The position numbers and the translations under genes were made by a program. Below are positions 54,771 through 64,000 of a stretch of DNA of 64,000 bases, piece after piece. Numbering within the stretch: position 1 is the first letter of the stretch; every line of letters begins with the position of its first letter. Source of the DNA: Nymphaea colorata (taxonomy: Eukaryota; Streptophyta; Magnoliopsida; Nymphaeales; Nymphaeaceae); contig NC_045142.1 in NCBI RefSeq assembly GCF_008831285.2, positions 27,258,376 to 27,322,375 on the forward strand, in the 5' to 3' direction. The notes under the pieces are model-generated. The model saw nothing but the letters and a program-made list of their open reading frames with translations. It did no database searches and was not told where the DNA came from.

Positions 54771-57034
54771 ATAACAGTGACTACATCCACGACCAAAGTC
54801 TTCTCACTCTCTTTTTCAATGTTTTTCAGAACCCAGAGAGGGAAGGGTGACATTATTTATGAAGTCAGGTTGTTGCAAAGAATTTGGCAATTTTCCTTTC
54901 GATAATGACCTACCGAAACTTTTTTCCTCTTAATATGTTCCTGTTAAACTTCAATCTTAGTAGCAAAATCTGTATTGCTAGCTGTCGTACCACCGAGGGA
55001 GTCATAGTACACACTAACTGGAGGTGAATTCCATGTGGCCTAATTGTTTCCGAATGACTGCAGAAGATATATTCGCTTCGGAACTAAGACAAAAGGAGCA
55101 AATCCAAATATGAAAATATGGTGGACTTTGTCCCAATGTAGGATGACACTATTTTACTGCTCAAGCAACATCACAAAGAACTCGAGTAACCAATTTATTG
55201 ATGTCACCTTTTTGCCCTCTAAGGAGAACATTTCGTGCAGACCAAACAGATCACCAGGTTGTAAGAAGGCCAAATTTTGCACGACTGCCGGTGCCTTTAA
55301 ATGTCCAGCAAACTGAATTAGAGCCTCCTGACGACCTCTTTAGCAAATCATTGCCTTCTAACGATCACTTCAGTGAATGCCAGACCCTTCTATATAGTTA
55401 CCCCATGATTGGGAATACTGAAAGAGATGATCAATACTTTCATCATCACTATAATAAATTAATTACATACTTGTTAGGGAGTTAGAAGATCCCTCCTATT
55501 CAATACAAAACGTGTTTGTACCCTACCATGCATAATCAGCTATGCCAATTACGAGGCGAGCCTTTATCCCATAAATTAACAACCATGGAAACCATTCCAT
55601 GCATGGAGGAAGTATTGAGAGATACAATTTAGCAACTCAATATATACTCACCAGTAGATGTAGAACACAGGCAAACCAGGTATTATTGTTGCTATGATCA
55701 TCATTTCGATCGTTGACCCATTTGAACGCATTAATCTATGAGATCTCTAAATTTGATTTGCAACCCGTCATACAGATTGAGTCTCGAGACCCCAGTGCTT
55801 GCAAGTCATACTTGTGTCTTATTAACTGTGCCCAGTCTGATGCAAGATATGCCACCATTTGACGAGCAGAGTAACATTCCACAAACAAATGGCGGCCACC
55901 ATGAGTAGCAGCTGGTTTGATTACCTCGTATCTCCCATGTTACTAGATGGGGTTTGCCCTACCCTGAAATTGAAGCTTCCCCAAGAGTAACACATTGTCA
56001 GCATACTTATAGGAGATTTACTGAACGTAGCAGAGAGATATGAAATAATAGAAATGTAATGTGCATAGAGGAGGAAAGGTAGATCGATCTATTTCATATG
56101 TTTATTAGTTACGAGCTTGGAGGTTCGAATTTGAGCGGCTTCGTTTGGAGTCAACAGAAACTTCTGATGACGCGTCTTAAGTTTTGTGCAGGACGGGCGT
56201 CCAGGGGCAAGCTGATAAATAAGTGACGATTACTGTCCCCAACCTTGTGGTGCAGGAGTTGCAGGAATTAAGTAGTATCCAGGTCGATAAAGCAAATACT
56301 AATATACGATTTTGAACGATATATATTAGGGGCCACATCCTTCCCCATATGATTTTGGGGGGCCATATCCTTCTCATTCCAATCATGATAATTTTTTTTT
56401 CAATGGCGGCCGCTTGCGCATGGGTACAATTGGACGTTAATTCCTTCTGGGATCACAAGTGGTGGTCGCATTTGCGGTTACACGCCATTTTGTGGGAACC
56501 CATCTCCCTAATCCAAAAAAATAAATAGAGATAAAAATCCTCCACAAAGATAATAATAGGAGGAAAAAGAAGAGGGGAGAATAAAAACGCAAGGGAGAAA
56601 GAAAATAGATGGATAGAAGGTGAAAAATATAAACCAATAATGCAAATCAATTAGTCAATTGTAATATTGATGATTAAAACTAAAATGATACGAATTACAA
56701 ATTTACTTGACCTTATGGAAGTCAAGATGTATGAGCTCGAATAAACGAGTCACATTCTAGCTCTCACGGAAGGCAAAGTAACACTATTTTGTTGTCCCCG
56801 GGAGCTTCCATTAAAGACCTTGGGTTAGTTAACCGAGTGGCAAGTATAGGCAGATAAAACGGACTTCTCTTCCACTGCTGGGCTCCCATTTGGGAACGTG
56901 GGAGCATATGGAATCTTGGCCTTCCCAGGTTTGTGGGTAAACTGACTTGGGAATTGTGTCAAAAATTAGATTTAAAGGTATCGAGAGGATTGGCTGCGTT
57001 GAAAGGCAGCCTTCTTTCGCACGCTGGTAGGAGG
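54771..57034. other. No gene recognised
   Basis: Several short frames (55044-55316, 55198-55485, 56437-56650) have no family resemblance. The sequence is mixed AT-rich without arrays. The right edge is the Copia-5 LTR. Confidence 0.45.
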
Positions 57035-57334
57035 TGTGAAGAAGAACGTGATGAAACGAGAGAAAAAAGAAGATGAGTGAGCCAACTTGATATTTCATTT
57101 CACATATGGTGAGGTATTTATACAACTTTACAGGCATATACAGATCCCACAAATTTTGGGATTGAGAGATCACAATCTTAGGAAAGAATATAATTTCTTT
57201 CCTGAAATTTCACTTTCTGATTTTCCTCTTTGATGTATAGGAAAGATTTTTCTTAATTCCTGAAAATCAGCAAACTGATAGGAAAGATTTTTCTTGATTC
57301 CTGAAAATCAGCAAACTGATTTTCCTCTCCAATA
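57035..57334 (-). repeat. Copia-5 3' LTR with internal 41-bp duplication
   Basis: TGTGAAGAAGAACG to TCTCCAATA on the plus strand. TAGGAAAGATTTTTCTT and its neighbours (41 bp) are doubled near 57237-57318, explaining the extra length over the 5' LTR. Confidence 0.93.
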
Positions 57335-57346
57335 CTCCCCCTCAAG
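57335..57346 (-). other. Copia-5 polypurine tract
   Basis: On the minus strand TTGAGGGGGAG ends directly at the 3' LTR start TATTGGA. Confidence 0.85.
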
Positions 57347-57476
57347 TTGGTGTGTGCAAATCTGAAACACCCAACTTGATTCTTAAAGTTTGAAAACTGT
57401 CTTTCCCCAATGGTTTAGTGAAAATATCAGCTAGTTGCAAACATGATGATACAAGATGAGCCCGAATTATTCCTTG

Positions 57477-58304
57477 CTAAATTTTTTCTCTTACAAAGTG
57501 ACAATCTAGCTCTATGTGTTTTGTTCTCTCATGAAAAACTGGATTTGCTGAAATATGCAGAGCAGCTTGATTGTCGCAATATAAATTGACTACTTTATCA
57601 TGACTCCATCCCAAGTCATTCAATAAGGCTTTTAACCAAACAACTTCACAAGTTGTCAAAGCCATTACCCGGTATTCTGCTTCAGCAGACGATCTGGCAA
57701 TAGTAGACTGCTTCTTTGATTTCCAAGAAATAGGACTATTCCCCAAGAACACAATATATCCACTAACTGATTTACTAGTGGTAGGACAACTAGCCCAATC
57801 TGAGTCACAATAGGCCCTCAATTGTTTTGCACTTGATGAGGATAAAAATATTCCTTTTGCTGGTGAAGCCTTCAAATACTTCATTACTTCATAGTGTGTA
57901 GTTCGTGGCGATTGTATGAACTGACTGAGAACTTGGACTGAATACATTATATCTGGACGAGTAATGGTTAAATAGATCAAACGTCCAACTAACCTCCTGT
58001 ATTTAGCTGGATCTTTCAGTGGAATACCATCATTGGGAGTTAATCGCAATTTTTGATCCATTGGAAAGTCTATAGGCTTGGCTCCTATCAAACCTGCATC
58101 ATTCAAAATATCCACGATATATTTTCTTTGACTTAGAAAGATTCTCGATGGCGCTCTTGCAACTTCTATGCCAAGAAAATACTTAAGTATTCCCAAGTCC
58201 TTAATGTGAAATTTCGAATGTAAATATTGCTTAACTAAAGCAATTCCTGGTTCATCATTTCCTGCAATGATAAGATCATCAACATAGACAAGAATAACAA
58301 TAAA
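57477..58304 (-). pseudogene. Copia-5 RT C-terminal part and RNase H
   Basis: After the TAA at 58303 the frame has the catalytic VYVDDLIIAGND, then ILKYFLGIEVARAPS, LSQRKYIVDIL and the Copia RNase H (YCDSDWASCPTTSKS, SGYIVFLG, ISWKSKKQSTIARSSAEAEY, LYCDNQAALHI). KHIELDCHFVREKI is followed by TAG; the normal end (QGIIRAHLVSS, ADIFTKPL) continues in frame beyond it. All catalytic acids are visible. Confidence 0.9.
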
Positions 58305-60089
58305 TTATTTTTCATGTTTCTGAGTAAAGAGAGTATTGTCAGCTGATGATTGAATGAAACCAGCGCCTTTGAGTGCAGATAACAGCTTGTGAAACCAGTT
58401 ACGTGGCGCTTGCTTGAATCCGTATAGAGACTTACTTAGGCGACATACTTTATTACTAGAATACTCCCCCTCACGCAGAAGGCCTGGAGGAATGGTCATG
58501 TATATTTTCTCATGTAATTCTCCATGTATAAATGCATTACTCACATCCATTTGATATAAGTGCCATCCTTGAATAGAAGCAAGAGCAAGAAGTGTGCGCA
58601 TGGTTGTTAACTTTGCAACCGGAGCAAATGTCTCATGATAATCAAGACCCTCTAGTTGAGTGTATCCTTTAGCAACAAGTCTGGCTTTGTAGCGTTCAAT
58701 ACTTCCATCTGATCGCCGTTTTATCTTATAAACCCAACGACAACCAATTGGATTTTTGTGTGGAGGCAAAGTAGTAATAGACCATGTACTGTTTTGTTCA
58801 AGAGCCTGAATCTCATCAGCCATAGCACTTCGCCAATGTTGATACTTAACCGCTTCCGCATACGAGCTAGGTTCAACATCACTCATGATAGAGGTTAAAA
58901 ATGCATAATGGGATCTAGAGAATTTGTGAACAGGTAAATAATTGTGTATGGGATAACGTGTACCTAAGGATTGCTTAGTTGAAGTAGATTCCTTAGGTGG
59001 TGAACTTATAACCATCACATTGGAACACACATAATCTTGAAGATAGAATGGTGAATGACGAGGACGACTAGATTTCCATAGAGCAAGTGAATCTGGAGGA
59101 GATGAATCATCTGACATAGGTCGATGATTTGAAACTGATAGATTTTGGTCATTGTTGATGGAATCGTGAGGTTGAATAGGTGATAACGGGGAGGAATTTG
59201 TTGGAACACCATTCTCACACGATGACATATATTTCTCTCCAAGGTAATCTGGTTGAGGATGAGGTAAAACAACATTGTTCAAATCGTTTGTATGACATTG
59301 TTCGGTTAGAAATGAAAATTTATCCTCAAAAAAAGATATATCTCTGCTTGTAAAAATTTGTTTGGCATCCAAATCATATACCCGATACCCTTTCTGATTA
59401 TGAGGATATCCGACAAAAACACATTTTTGTGCACGTGATGAAAACTTATGCATGGGGTTTAAATTTTTGGCATAACACAAGCATCCAAAAACACACAAAT
59501 CTTCATAATTGGGCTTTTTATGAAAGAGAAGTTCAAACCTAAGTGCTCGCGCCACCTCTAGTAGATGGCGATGCTTCCTCTCAACACGTCCATTTTGTTG
59601 AGGAGTTCCAACACGTGAGGTTTGATGTTCTATGCCATGCTCATGAAAATATGCTTGTATATTATGAGCTGTAAATTCAGCACCATTATCACTCCGAATA
59701 CATTTCACATGAGTATTGAATTGAGTAAACACCATGGCATAAAAACAAGTTAAACAAGAAAATGTTTCAGATTTGAACCTCATCAAGAAAACCCAAGTAG
59801 ATCGTGTAAAATCATCTACGATGGTAAGGAAGTAATGTGCACCCATGTGAGACGACGTAGCATATCCTCCCCAAATATCACAATGAATCAAGCCGAACGG
59901 ATTGCTTGCTCTACTAGTACTAGTTGGAAAAGGTAAACGAGTGAATTTAGCTTTAAGACATGCATCACAAGGAGAATCATACTTGGAAATAGAAATGTTT
60001 TCATTCAATGAAAAAGACTTATCAAATGAAGGATGTCCAAGTCTCATATGCCATATATGAGTTATCTTATTACTAGGAGAAGCAAACAA
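58305..60089 (-). pseudogene. Copia-5 integrase and RT N-terminal part
   Basis: A 594-codon frame. It has a zinc domain (IWHMRLGHPS, CDACLKAKFTRLPF), the integrase core (IHCDIWGGY, FLTIVDDFTRSTW, RSDNGAEF, VGTPQQNGRVERKHRHLL), then a jump from RALRF to LLFHKKPNY near 59530 that drops about 25 residues (the L-P-x-x-F-W to N-R-x-P segment) without breaking the frame. RT follows: GCRWVYKIKRRSDGS, ARLVAKGYTQ, QMDVSNAFIHGEL, SLYGFKQAPRNW. The stop lies just before the YVDD box. Confidence 0.92.
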
Positions 60090-60104
60090 AGCATGAGAAG
60101 TAGT

Positions 60105-61553
60105 TTAAAGCAGAAGATGGTAAAGTCCACCGCTCAAGTTACCCACTCCAATTAGCTTCCTCGACAAAGGGTCCTGAAAAGCACAATAGGTTGGAAGAAA
60201 AACAGCAATACAATTAGTGGACTTGGTGAACTTTGGAACTGATAATAAATTATATTTAAAATCAGGAATATATAGGACATCAGTAAGCTGAATATTGGCT
60301 GAAAGGTAAATTGTTCCAGTAGTAGAGACTAGTGTTTGATGTCCATTGGGTAGGTTAATCACACGCTGTTTTGGTAGAATTTTGATATTAGAAAGCAAAT
60401 GTAAATGAGGGGTCATATGGTTTGAGGCTCCGGTGTCAATAATCCAAGGAAAATGAGTTGAGAATGATTGTTTACTTGCTAGATTAGCGGCAGCCGGTGA
60501 AGTATCAACATTTAACCAAGATGCCAATTGACTGACTTGTTCTTCGGTAAGTTGTGACAAAACAGCATTGACTTTTACATTGTTTGCCGATGCTCCTCCC
60601 TGTTGCACCTTTTCAATTTTAGATGAATCACCAGTTGAACCTGTAGCCTTAGGATGATTTGGAGGATAACCATGAAGCACATAACATCGAGATTTTATAT
60701 GTCCAAGCATTCCACAATGATCACATTTTGGTCGATGACGATTGCGAGTAGCATTAGGCATTCTCGCCTGATTCCGTTTGGTATATGATGTAGGAGAAGA
60801 CCTAACTGCAAGAGCTATGTTATTGGATCTAGACATTTTTGGTGTGAGAAGACGTTGAGTCTCTTCTTGAAGCAACATAGCATATACCCTATTAATGTTG
60901 GGTAGAGGATCGATAGCAAGAATCTGGCTTCGAAGATTGCTAAAACTTTCATTCAATCCCATTAGGAACTGATAAACTTTTTCATGATCTTGACATGAAT
61001 GAAACTCTTTAAACGCACCACAAGTACATGTAGACACAGTTGAATAAGATCCAAGTTCATCCCAAAAAGTTTTAAGTGTAGTGAAGTAGACAGCCAATGA
61101 ATTGTGTTCTTGGCATAAATCATATATCATCTTCTTAAATTGATAAATACGAGCAGCGTTACCTTGAGAGAAACGTTCTTGAAGATCAATCCAAACCTCG
61201 TGAGCTTCACTTGCATAGATGACGCTATTTGCTATCTCCTTGGATAATGAGTTAAAAATCCATGATAAAACCAAGTCATTACAGCGAACCCATGGCATGT
61301 AGTCCAAGCTAGTGGTTGTGGGTTTTGAAATAGAACCATCAACAAATCCGAACTTGTTCTTGGCACTCAGGGCCATTTTCATTGCCCGTCGCCATGTAGA
61401 ATAGTTGTCTCCAACAAGGGGATTGGTCACTAAGATAGCACCAGGATTATCAGAATGGTGCATGACGAAAGGTGACTCATTCTGATCACTAGAAATATCA
61501 GTCCGATCAACAAGAGGAGTTGTCGCCATAGTCAAAGAATATTGAATGCGCAA
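60105..61553 (-). CDS. Copia-5 gag-protease
   Basis: A 482-codon open frame. Gag starts near MATTPLVDRTD (internal Met of the frame), with NYSTWRRAMKMALSAKNKFG and YQFKKMIYDLCQEHNSLAVY. The CCHC knuckle is CDHCGMLGHIKSRC near residue 278, and the protease is WIIDTGASNHMTPH near residue 368. NLLSVPKFT is followed by GGLYHLL and the TAA. Retrofit/Oryco-like gag features are present (CTCG motif in gag). This is the best-preserved retroelement protein in the window. Confidence 0.9.
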   Translation of the reverse strand: MRIQYSLTMATTPLVDRTDISSDQNESPFVMHHSDNPGAILVTNPLVGDNYSTWRRAMKMALSAKNKFGFVDGSISKPTTTSLDYMPWVRCNDLVLSWIFNSLSKEIANSVIYASEAHEVWIDLQERFSQGNAARIYQFKKMIYDLCQEHNSLAVYFTTLKTFWDELGSYSTVSTCTCGAFKEFHSCQDHEKVYQFLMGLNESFSNLRSQILAIDPLPNINRVYAMLLQEETQRLLTPKMSRSNNIALAVRSSPTSYTKRNQARMPNATRNRHRPKCDHCGMLGHIKSRCYVLHGYPPNHPKATGSTGDSSKIEKVQQGGASANNVKVNAVLSQLTEEQVSQLASWLNVDTSPAAANLASKQSFSTHFPWIIDTGASNHMTPHLHLLSNIKILPKQRVINLPNGHQTLVSTTGTIYLSANIQLTDVLYIPDFKYNLLSVPKFTKSTNCIAVFLPTYCAFQDPLSRKLIGVGNLSGGLYHLLL

Positions 61554-61559
61554 GAAAAA

Positions 61560-62483
61560 TTAATACGGAGCTCTAGATCCAACTTGAATCCTTCTTGCAA
61601 TGATAAAAAATGCACACTTACGAGTGAAGAACCTTCAATCCGGATCTTTCATCCGTGACCTCCGATTTCAAGGATGGTCTCCCTCCCGACCAGTGGTTCG
61701 AGTGAGAAAAAAAAAGGGCAGCACGAGAGCGGCAGAGGCACCGAGCTATTGAGCGCTCAAGCGAGCGATGCAGGAGTACTCGAACAGATTTGGACGCTCG
61801 GGCGAACAAAACCTTGAGCGGGCGGTGCAGGAGCGGACGATGCAAGCAACGCTCGAGAAAGTAGGCGTTCGAGCGGGTGGAGCGACGCCAAGTCCAGACA
61901 CAAAGGAGAAGAAAGCACTCGGGTAGGATGAGAGGGAATCACCGTTGAAGGGTCACAGCAGAGAAGGAATCCTATTTCTCTCTGCACACTCTCTTAGCCT
62001 CATTCAGAGAGAAAGGAAGCCCTAGTACCCAGCAGATCGCTCGCTCGGGCGGTGCAGGAGCGGGCGCTCGAGCAGGCGATGTAGGAGCAGGCGGAGCTGA
62101 TGGTCGAGCGGGTGGAGAAGATCGCTCGCTCGGGCGGAGTGAACAGAGGAGCAACTCTGAAGCAAAAGGGAGCAAACGGCTCGAGCTCGGGCGGACAGCA
62201 GCAGTGGAAACGATTTGGGGATGGTTGGGGATAGCAGAATCCTCACGGAATGACCCAAATGATTTGGGTGCAGAGCCTTCGAGCGAGCAGATGAGAAAGA
62301 CGCTCGAGCAAGAAGGACGCTCGAGCGGACGATGCAGGGGCGGGCTGAGCAGAACGCTCAGGCGGACAGAACTCGAGCGGGCGGAGGTTGGGATGGTTTT
62401 CCCTTTCCCTTTTCAACCCAAGAAAGAAGGAAGACACTCGAGCGAAGAGCAGCGCTCTTGCGCTTCTGCTCAGAGCGTCTCAT
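61560..62483 (-). repeat. Copia-5 leader: GC-rich CTCGAGCGG minisatellite-like DNA
   Basis: Between primer site and gag the DNA is a patchwork of CTCGAGCGGGCGG, GTGCAGGAGCGG and CGCTCGAGCAGG motifs (about 61740-61870 and 62035-62460). It is far richer in GC and CpG than the rest of the window. CTCGAG is itself palindromic and occurs many times. Short open frames here (Pro/Arg/Ser/Leu-rich) look like by-products of the repeat. Confidence 0.8.
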
Positions 62484-62495
62484 GCTCTGATACCA
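62484..62495 (-). promoter_or_regulatory. Copia-5 primer binding site (tRNA-iMet)
   Basis: On the minus strand TGGTATCAGAGC directly follows the LTR end TTCTTCACA. Confidence 0.92.
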
Positions 62496-62754
62496 TGTGA
62501 AGAAGAACGTGATGAAACGGGAGAAAAAAGAAGATGGGTGAGCCAACTTGATATTTCATTTCACATATGGTGAGGTATTTATACAACTTTACAGGCATAT
62601 ACAGTTCCCACAAATTTTGGGATTGAGAGATCACAATCTTAGGAAAGAATATAATTTCTTTCCTGAAATTTCACTTTCTGATTTTGCTCTTTCATATATA
62701 GGAAAGATTTTTCTTGATTCCTGAAAATCAGCAAACTGATTTTCCTGTCCAATA
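62496..62754 (-). repeat. Copia-5 5' LTR
   Basis: Matches 57035-57334 at about 97% outside the 41-bp duplication. On the minus strand it starts TATTGGACAGG and ends TTCACA; the start has TA in place of the usual TG in both LTRs. Confidence 0.93.
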
Positions 62755-63064
62755 TGTCTCATAAGTGCTCAAGTCAAAGTCTGCCAGCACAGATTGCTCT
62801 CATTTCGACTGCCCCAAGCATGTTCACAGAAACTTGGCAAACTTTCTGCAAACTTTTGTGGATGCGTTGATTCCCAATGTTGTAGCATTGCTCCTATGGT
62901 CATGTCAGATTTGCGGCAGTTGTAAGTAGTTGATATTCCCAGATCCGAAAGTTCTAGTAGAAAAGACCATAGTTTTCTAAATTGTCGTTCTTTAACCTGT
63001 TTTTGGGATCCTTGTTTCATGTCGTGCTTAATTCTCCAGTTACATATGTTGTTCTGTACATGGT
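62755..63064 (-). other. Unrecognised exon-like stretch
   Basis: A minus frame (62769-63080) encodes QVKERQFRKLWSFLLELSDL and MTIGAMLQHWESTHPQKFAE. The composition looks like real protein, possibly an exon, but I cannot name the family. It ends at the duplication breakpoint at 63065, so the gene it came from is cut there. Confidence 0.35.
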
Positions 63065-64000
63065 TCGCTGAAGAGTACATCCACCTCGAGATACCTAGGC
63101 AGTCTTCTTCTGAAAAAAAGATGCCCAGGCAGTCTTCTTCTAAAAAAAAGGTTGTTGATCGAACAATTTTGACAGTTTACAAAGGAAAATGAACGAAATC
63201 CCAAACCCTTTGTTTTCTATCTTTCCTTTTGTTTATTTTCCTTTGAAATAAGAAGTCTGAAGGTAAGATACAAGAGAAACATCGAACAGAACAATAAATA
63301 GAAAGAAGGCTTCATCAAGACATCATCCACCTCATAACTGGTGAGCAATTGGACGCTAACCAAGTGAACAAATAAAGACAACAGTAATTGCCAATGATTC
63401 GCCACAACCGAGAACATACACCTCTTGAGATGTTGGGACTTCGATTTTTATACAAACAGAAGCCTGTTTGCAGCCAGCTGCTAATGGCGTTATACAATCT
63501 GTTGGGACTTTGATCTGTATATCACTCTTGTTTCCCCATTTTGGACACCCCCCTTACGATCTTTTGCCTAAAGCAAGGCTAATCCTCATGCACCGGCCCT
63601 CTAATTCCTGCAACCAACATTTAAAGAGAATAGCGTTATTTTTCATTTCTAGGAGAAAATTGGGGTCATGAATACCTCTCGTATTTGTCTAGCTTCTCTA
63701 TTGTTACTCAACTTCGTAGGCTGAATCACCACCAATGAGAATCTCCAGGTTTTGAAGAATAACTTATTTAGCCTTATTCAGAAAAGGATTACCAGCCGGC
63801 TAAAGTAGTTTTACCCCAACAAATTCATAAGAATTTCACAATATCCTGGGACAACGTTCCCCATAATTCTGCAGGTAAAATTAGAAGAGGCTTGTAAACT
63901 CTACGCACTGTCTCTCTTCATGCGACGTTTCTTTTGCATCTTTCTCTTACATTTTCTTGATTTTGGATCATGAAAACTTGTGCTCATATTCAGATGCAAG
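63065..64000. repeat. Duplicated segment, copy 2, running off the window end
   Basis: Near-identical to 50883-51818 at offset 12182. The match is still going at base 64000, so the duplication is longer than 936 bp. Confidence 0.95.
63554..63607 (-). CDS. Last exon of a second chloroplast ribonucleoprotein gene copy (partial)
   Basis: Identical in sequence to the last exon at 51372-51425 (ELEGRCMRISLALGKRS and stop), with the same acceptor. A second, tandem copy of the two-RRM gene probably lies beyond the window end. Confidence 0.75.
   Translation of the reverse strand, partial: ELEGRCMRISLALGKRS

Larger units (their letters stand above)
57035..62754 (-). mobile_element. Copia-5: young Copia retrotransposon, near-complete
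   Basis: LTRs at 57035-57334 (3', 300 bp) and 62496-62754 (5', 259 bp) differ by about eight bases plus a 41-bp duplication. A primer site and the purine tract TTGAGGGGGAG are in place on the minus strand. The inside has gag-protease (60105-61553), integrase-RT (58305-60089) and RT-RNase H (57477-58304) with only two or three stops and one in-frame integrase deletion. Flanking pentamers are ggagg (left) and tgtct (right) and do not match, so there is no target duplication. The leader of about 940 bp is a GC-rich CTCGAG repeat. Confidence 0.93.

Noticed and set aside
61618-62546. Pro/Arg/Leu-rich frames near Copia-5
   Set aside because: They are translations of the CTCGAG repeat leader.

Overview
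This window is eukaryotic nuclear DNA from a flowering plant. Three things show this: intron-containing genes with GT-AG borders, plant-only gene families (a plant retinoblastoma-related gene, a two-RRM chloroplast ribonucleoprotein, LHCB6/CP24, HAK/KUP, PPR and Gnk2/DUF26 fragments), and plant LTR retrotransposons primed by tRNA-iMet. I cannot place the species. Most of the 64 kb is AT-rich repeat DNA. Only two genes look largely intact, both on the minus strand: an RBR gene (45.5-50.7 kb) and a chloroplast RNA-binding protein gene (51.4-53.0 kb).

Layout. 0-1.4 kb: no gene seen. 1.45-5.98 kb: Copia-1 (+), with two 369-bp LTRs that each carry a 24-bp minisatellite. 6-15 kb: non-genic AT-rich DNA with a MITE candidate (7.2 kb), a decayed movement-protein-like fragment (8.5-9.6 kb), a complete TRIM element (9.94-10.39 kb), microsatellites and a hexamer satellite (12.2-13 kb). 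15-15.8 kb: Gnk2-domain and PPR fragments. 16.0-28.4 kb: Copia-2 (-), split in its gag gene by a 7.8-kb chromovirus-type Gypsy element (+). 28.4-29.1 kb: TRANK1-like pseudogene. 29.4-33.1 kb: decayed Copia-3 (+). 33.1-33.6 kb: WEB/DUF827 pseudogene. 36.9-44.4 kb: HAK/KUP potassium transporter pseudogene (+) split by Copia-4 (+). 45.5-50.7 kb: RBR, 13 exons with an unbroken frame but no N-terminal exons. 51.4-53.0 kb: chloroplast ribonucleoprotein. 53.28-53.53 kb: first exon of LHCB6 only, with a frame-breaking 26-bp duplication. 57.0-62.75 kb: young Copia-5 (-). 63.07-64.0 kb: a near-identical second copy of 50.88-51.82 kb that includes the last exon of the ribonucleoprotein gene.

How it fits together. 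The region is a graveyard where retrotransposons have landed in and beside partial genes. I find no bacterial-style operon and no convincing new enzymatic system. The strongest unusual signals are structural. The nested Gypsy has a perfect 5-bp target duplication, but its 5' end is a 190-bp TRIM-type LTR while its 3' end is a 2.9-kb chromovirus LTR. RBR loses its 5' exons close to the breakpoint of a 12.2-kb-spaced duplication. The LTR minisatellite extends the Copia-1 pol frame. Several retroelement stop codons look like C-to-T changes.
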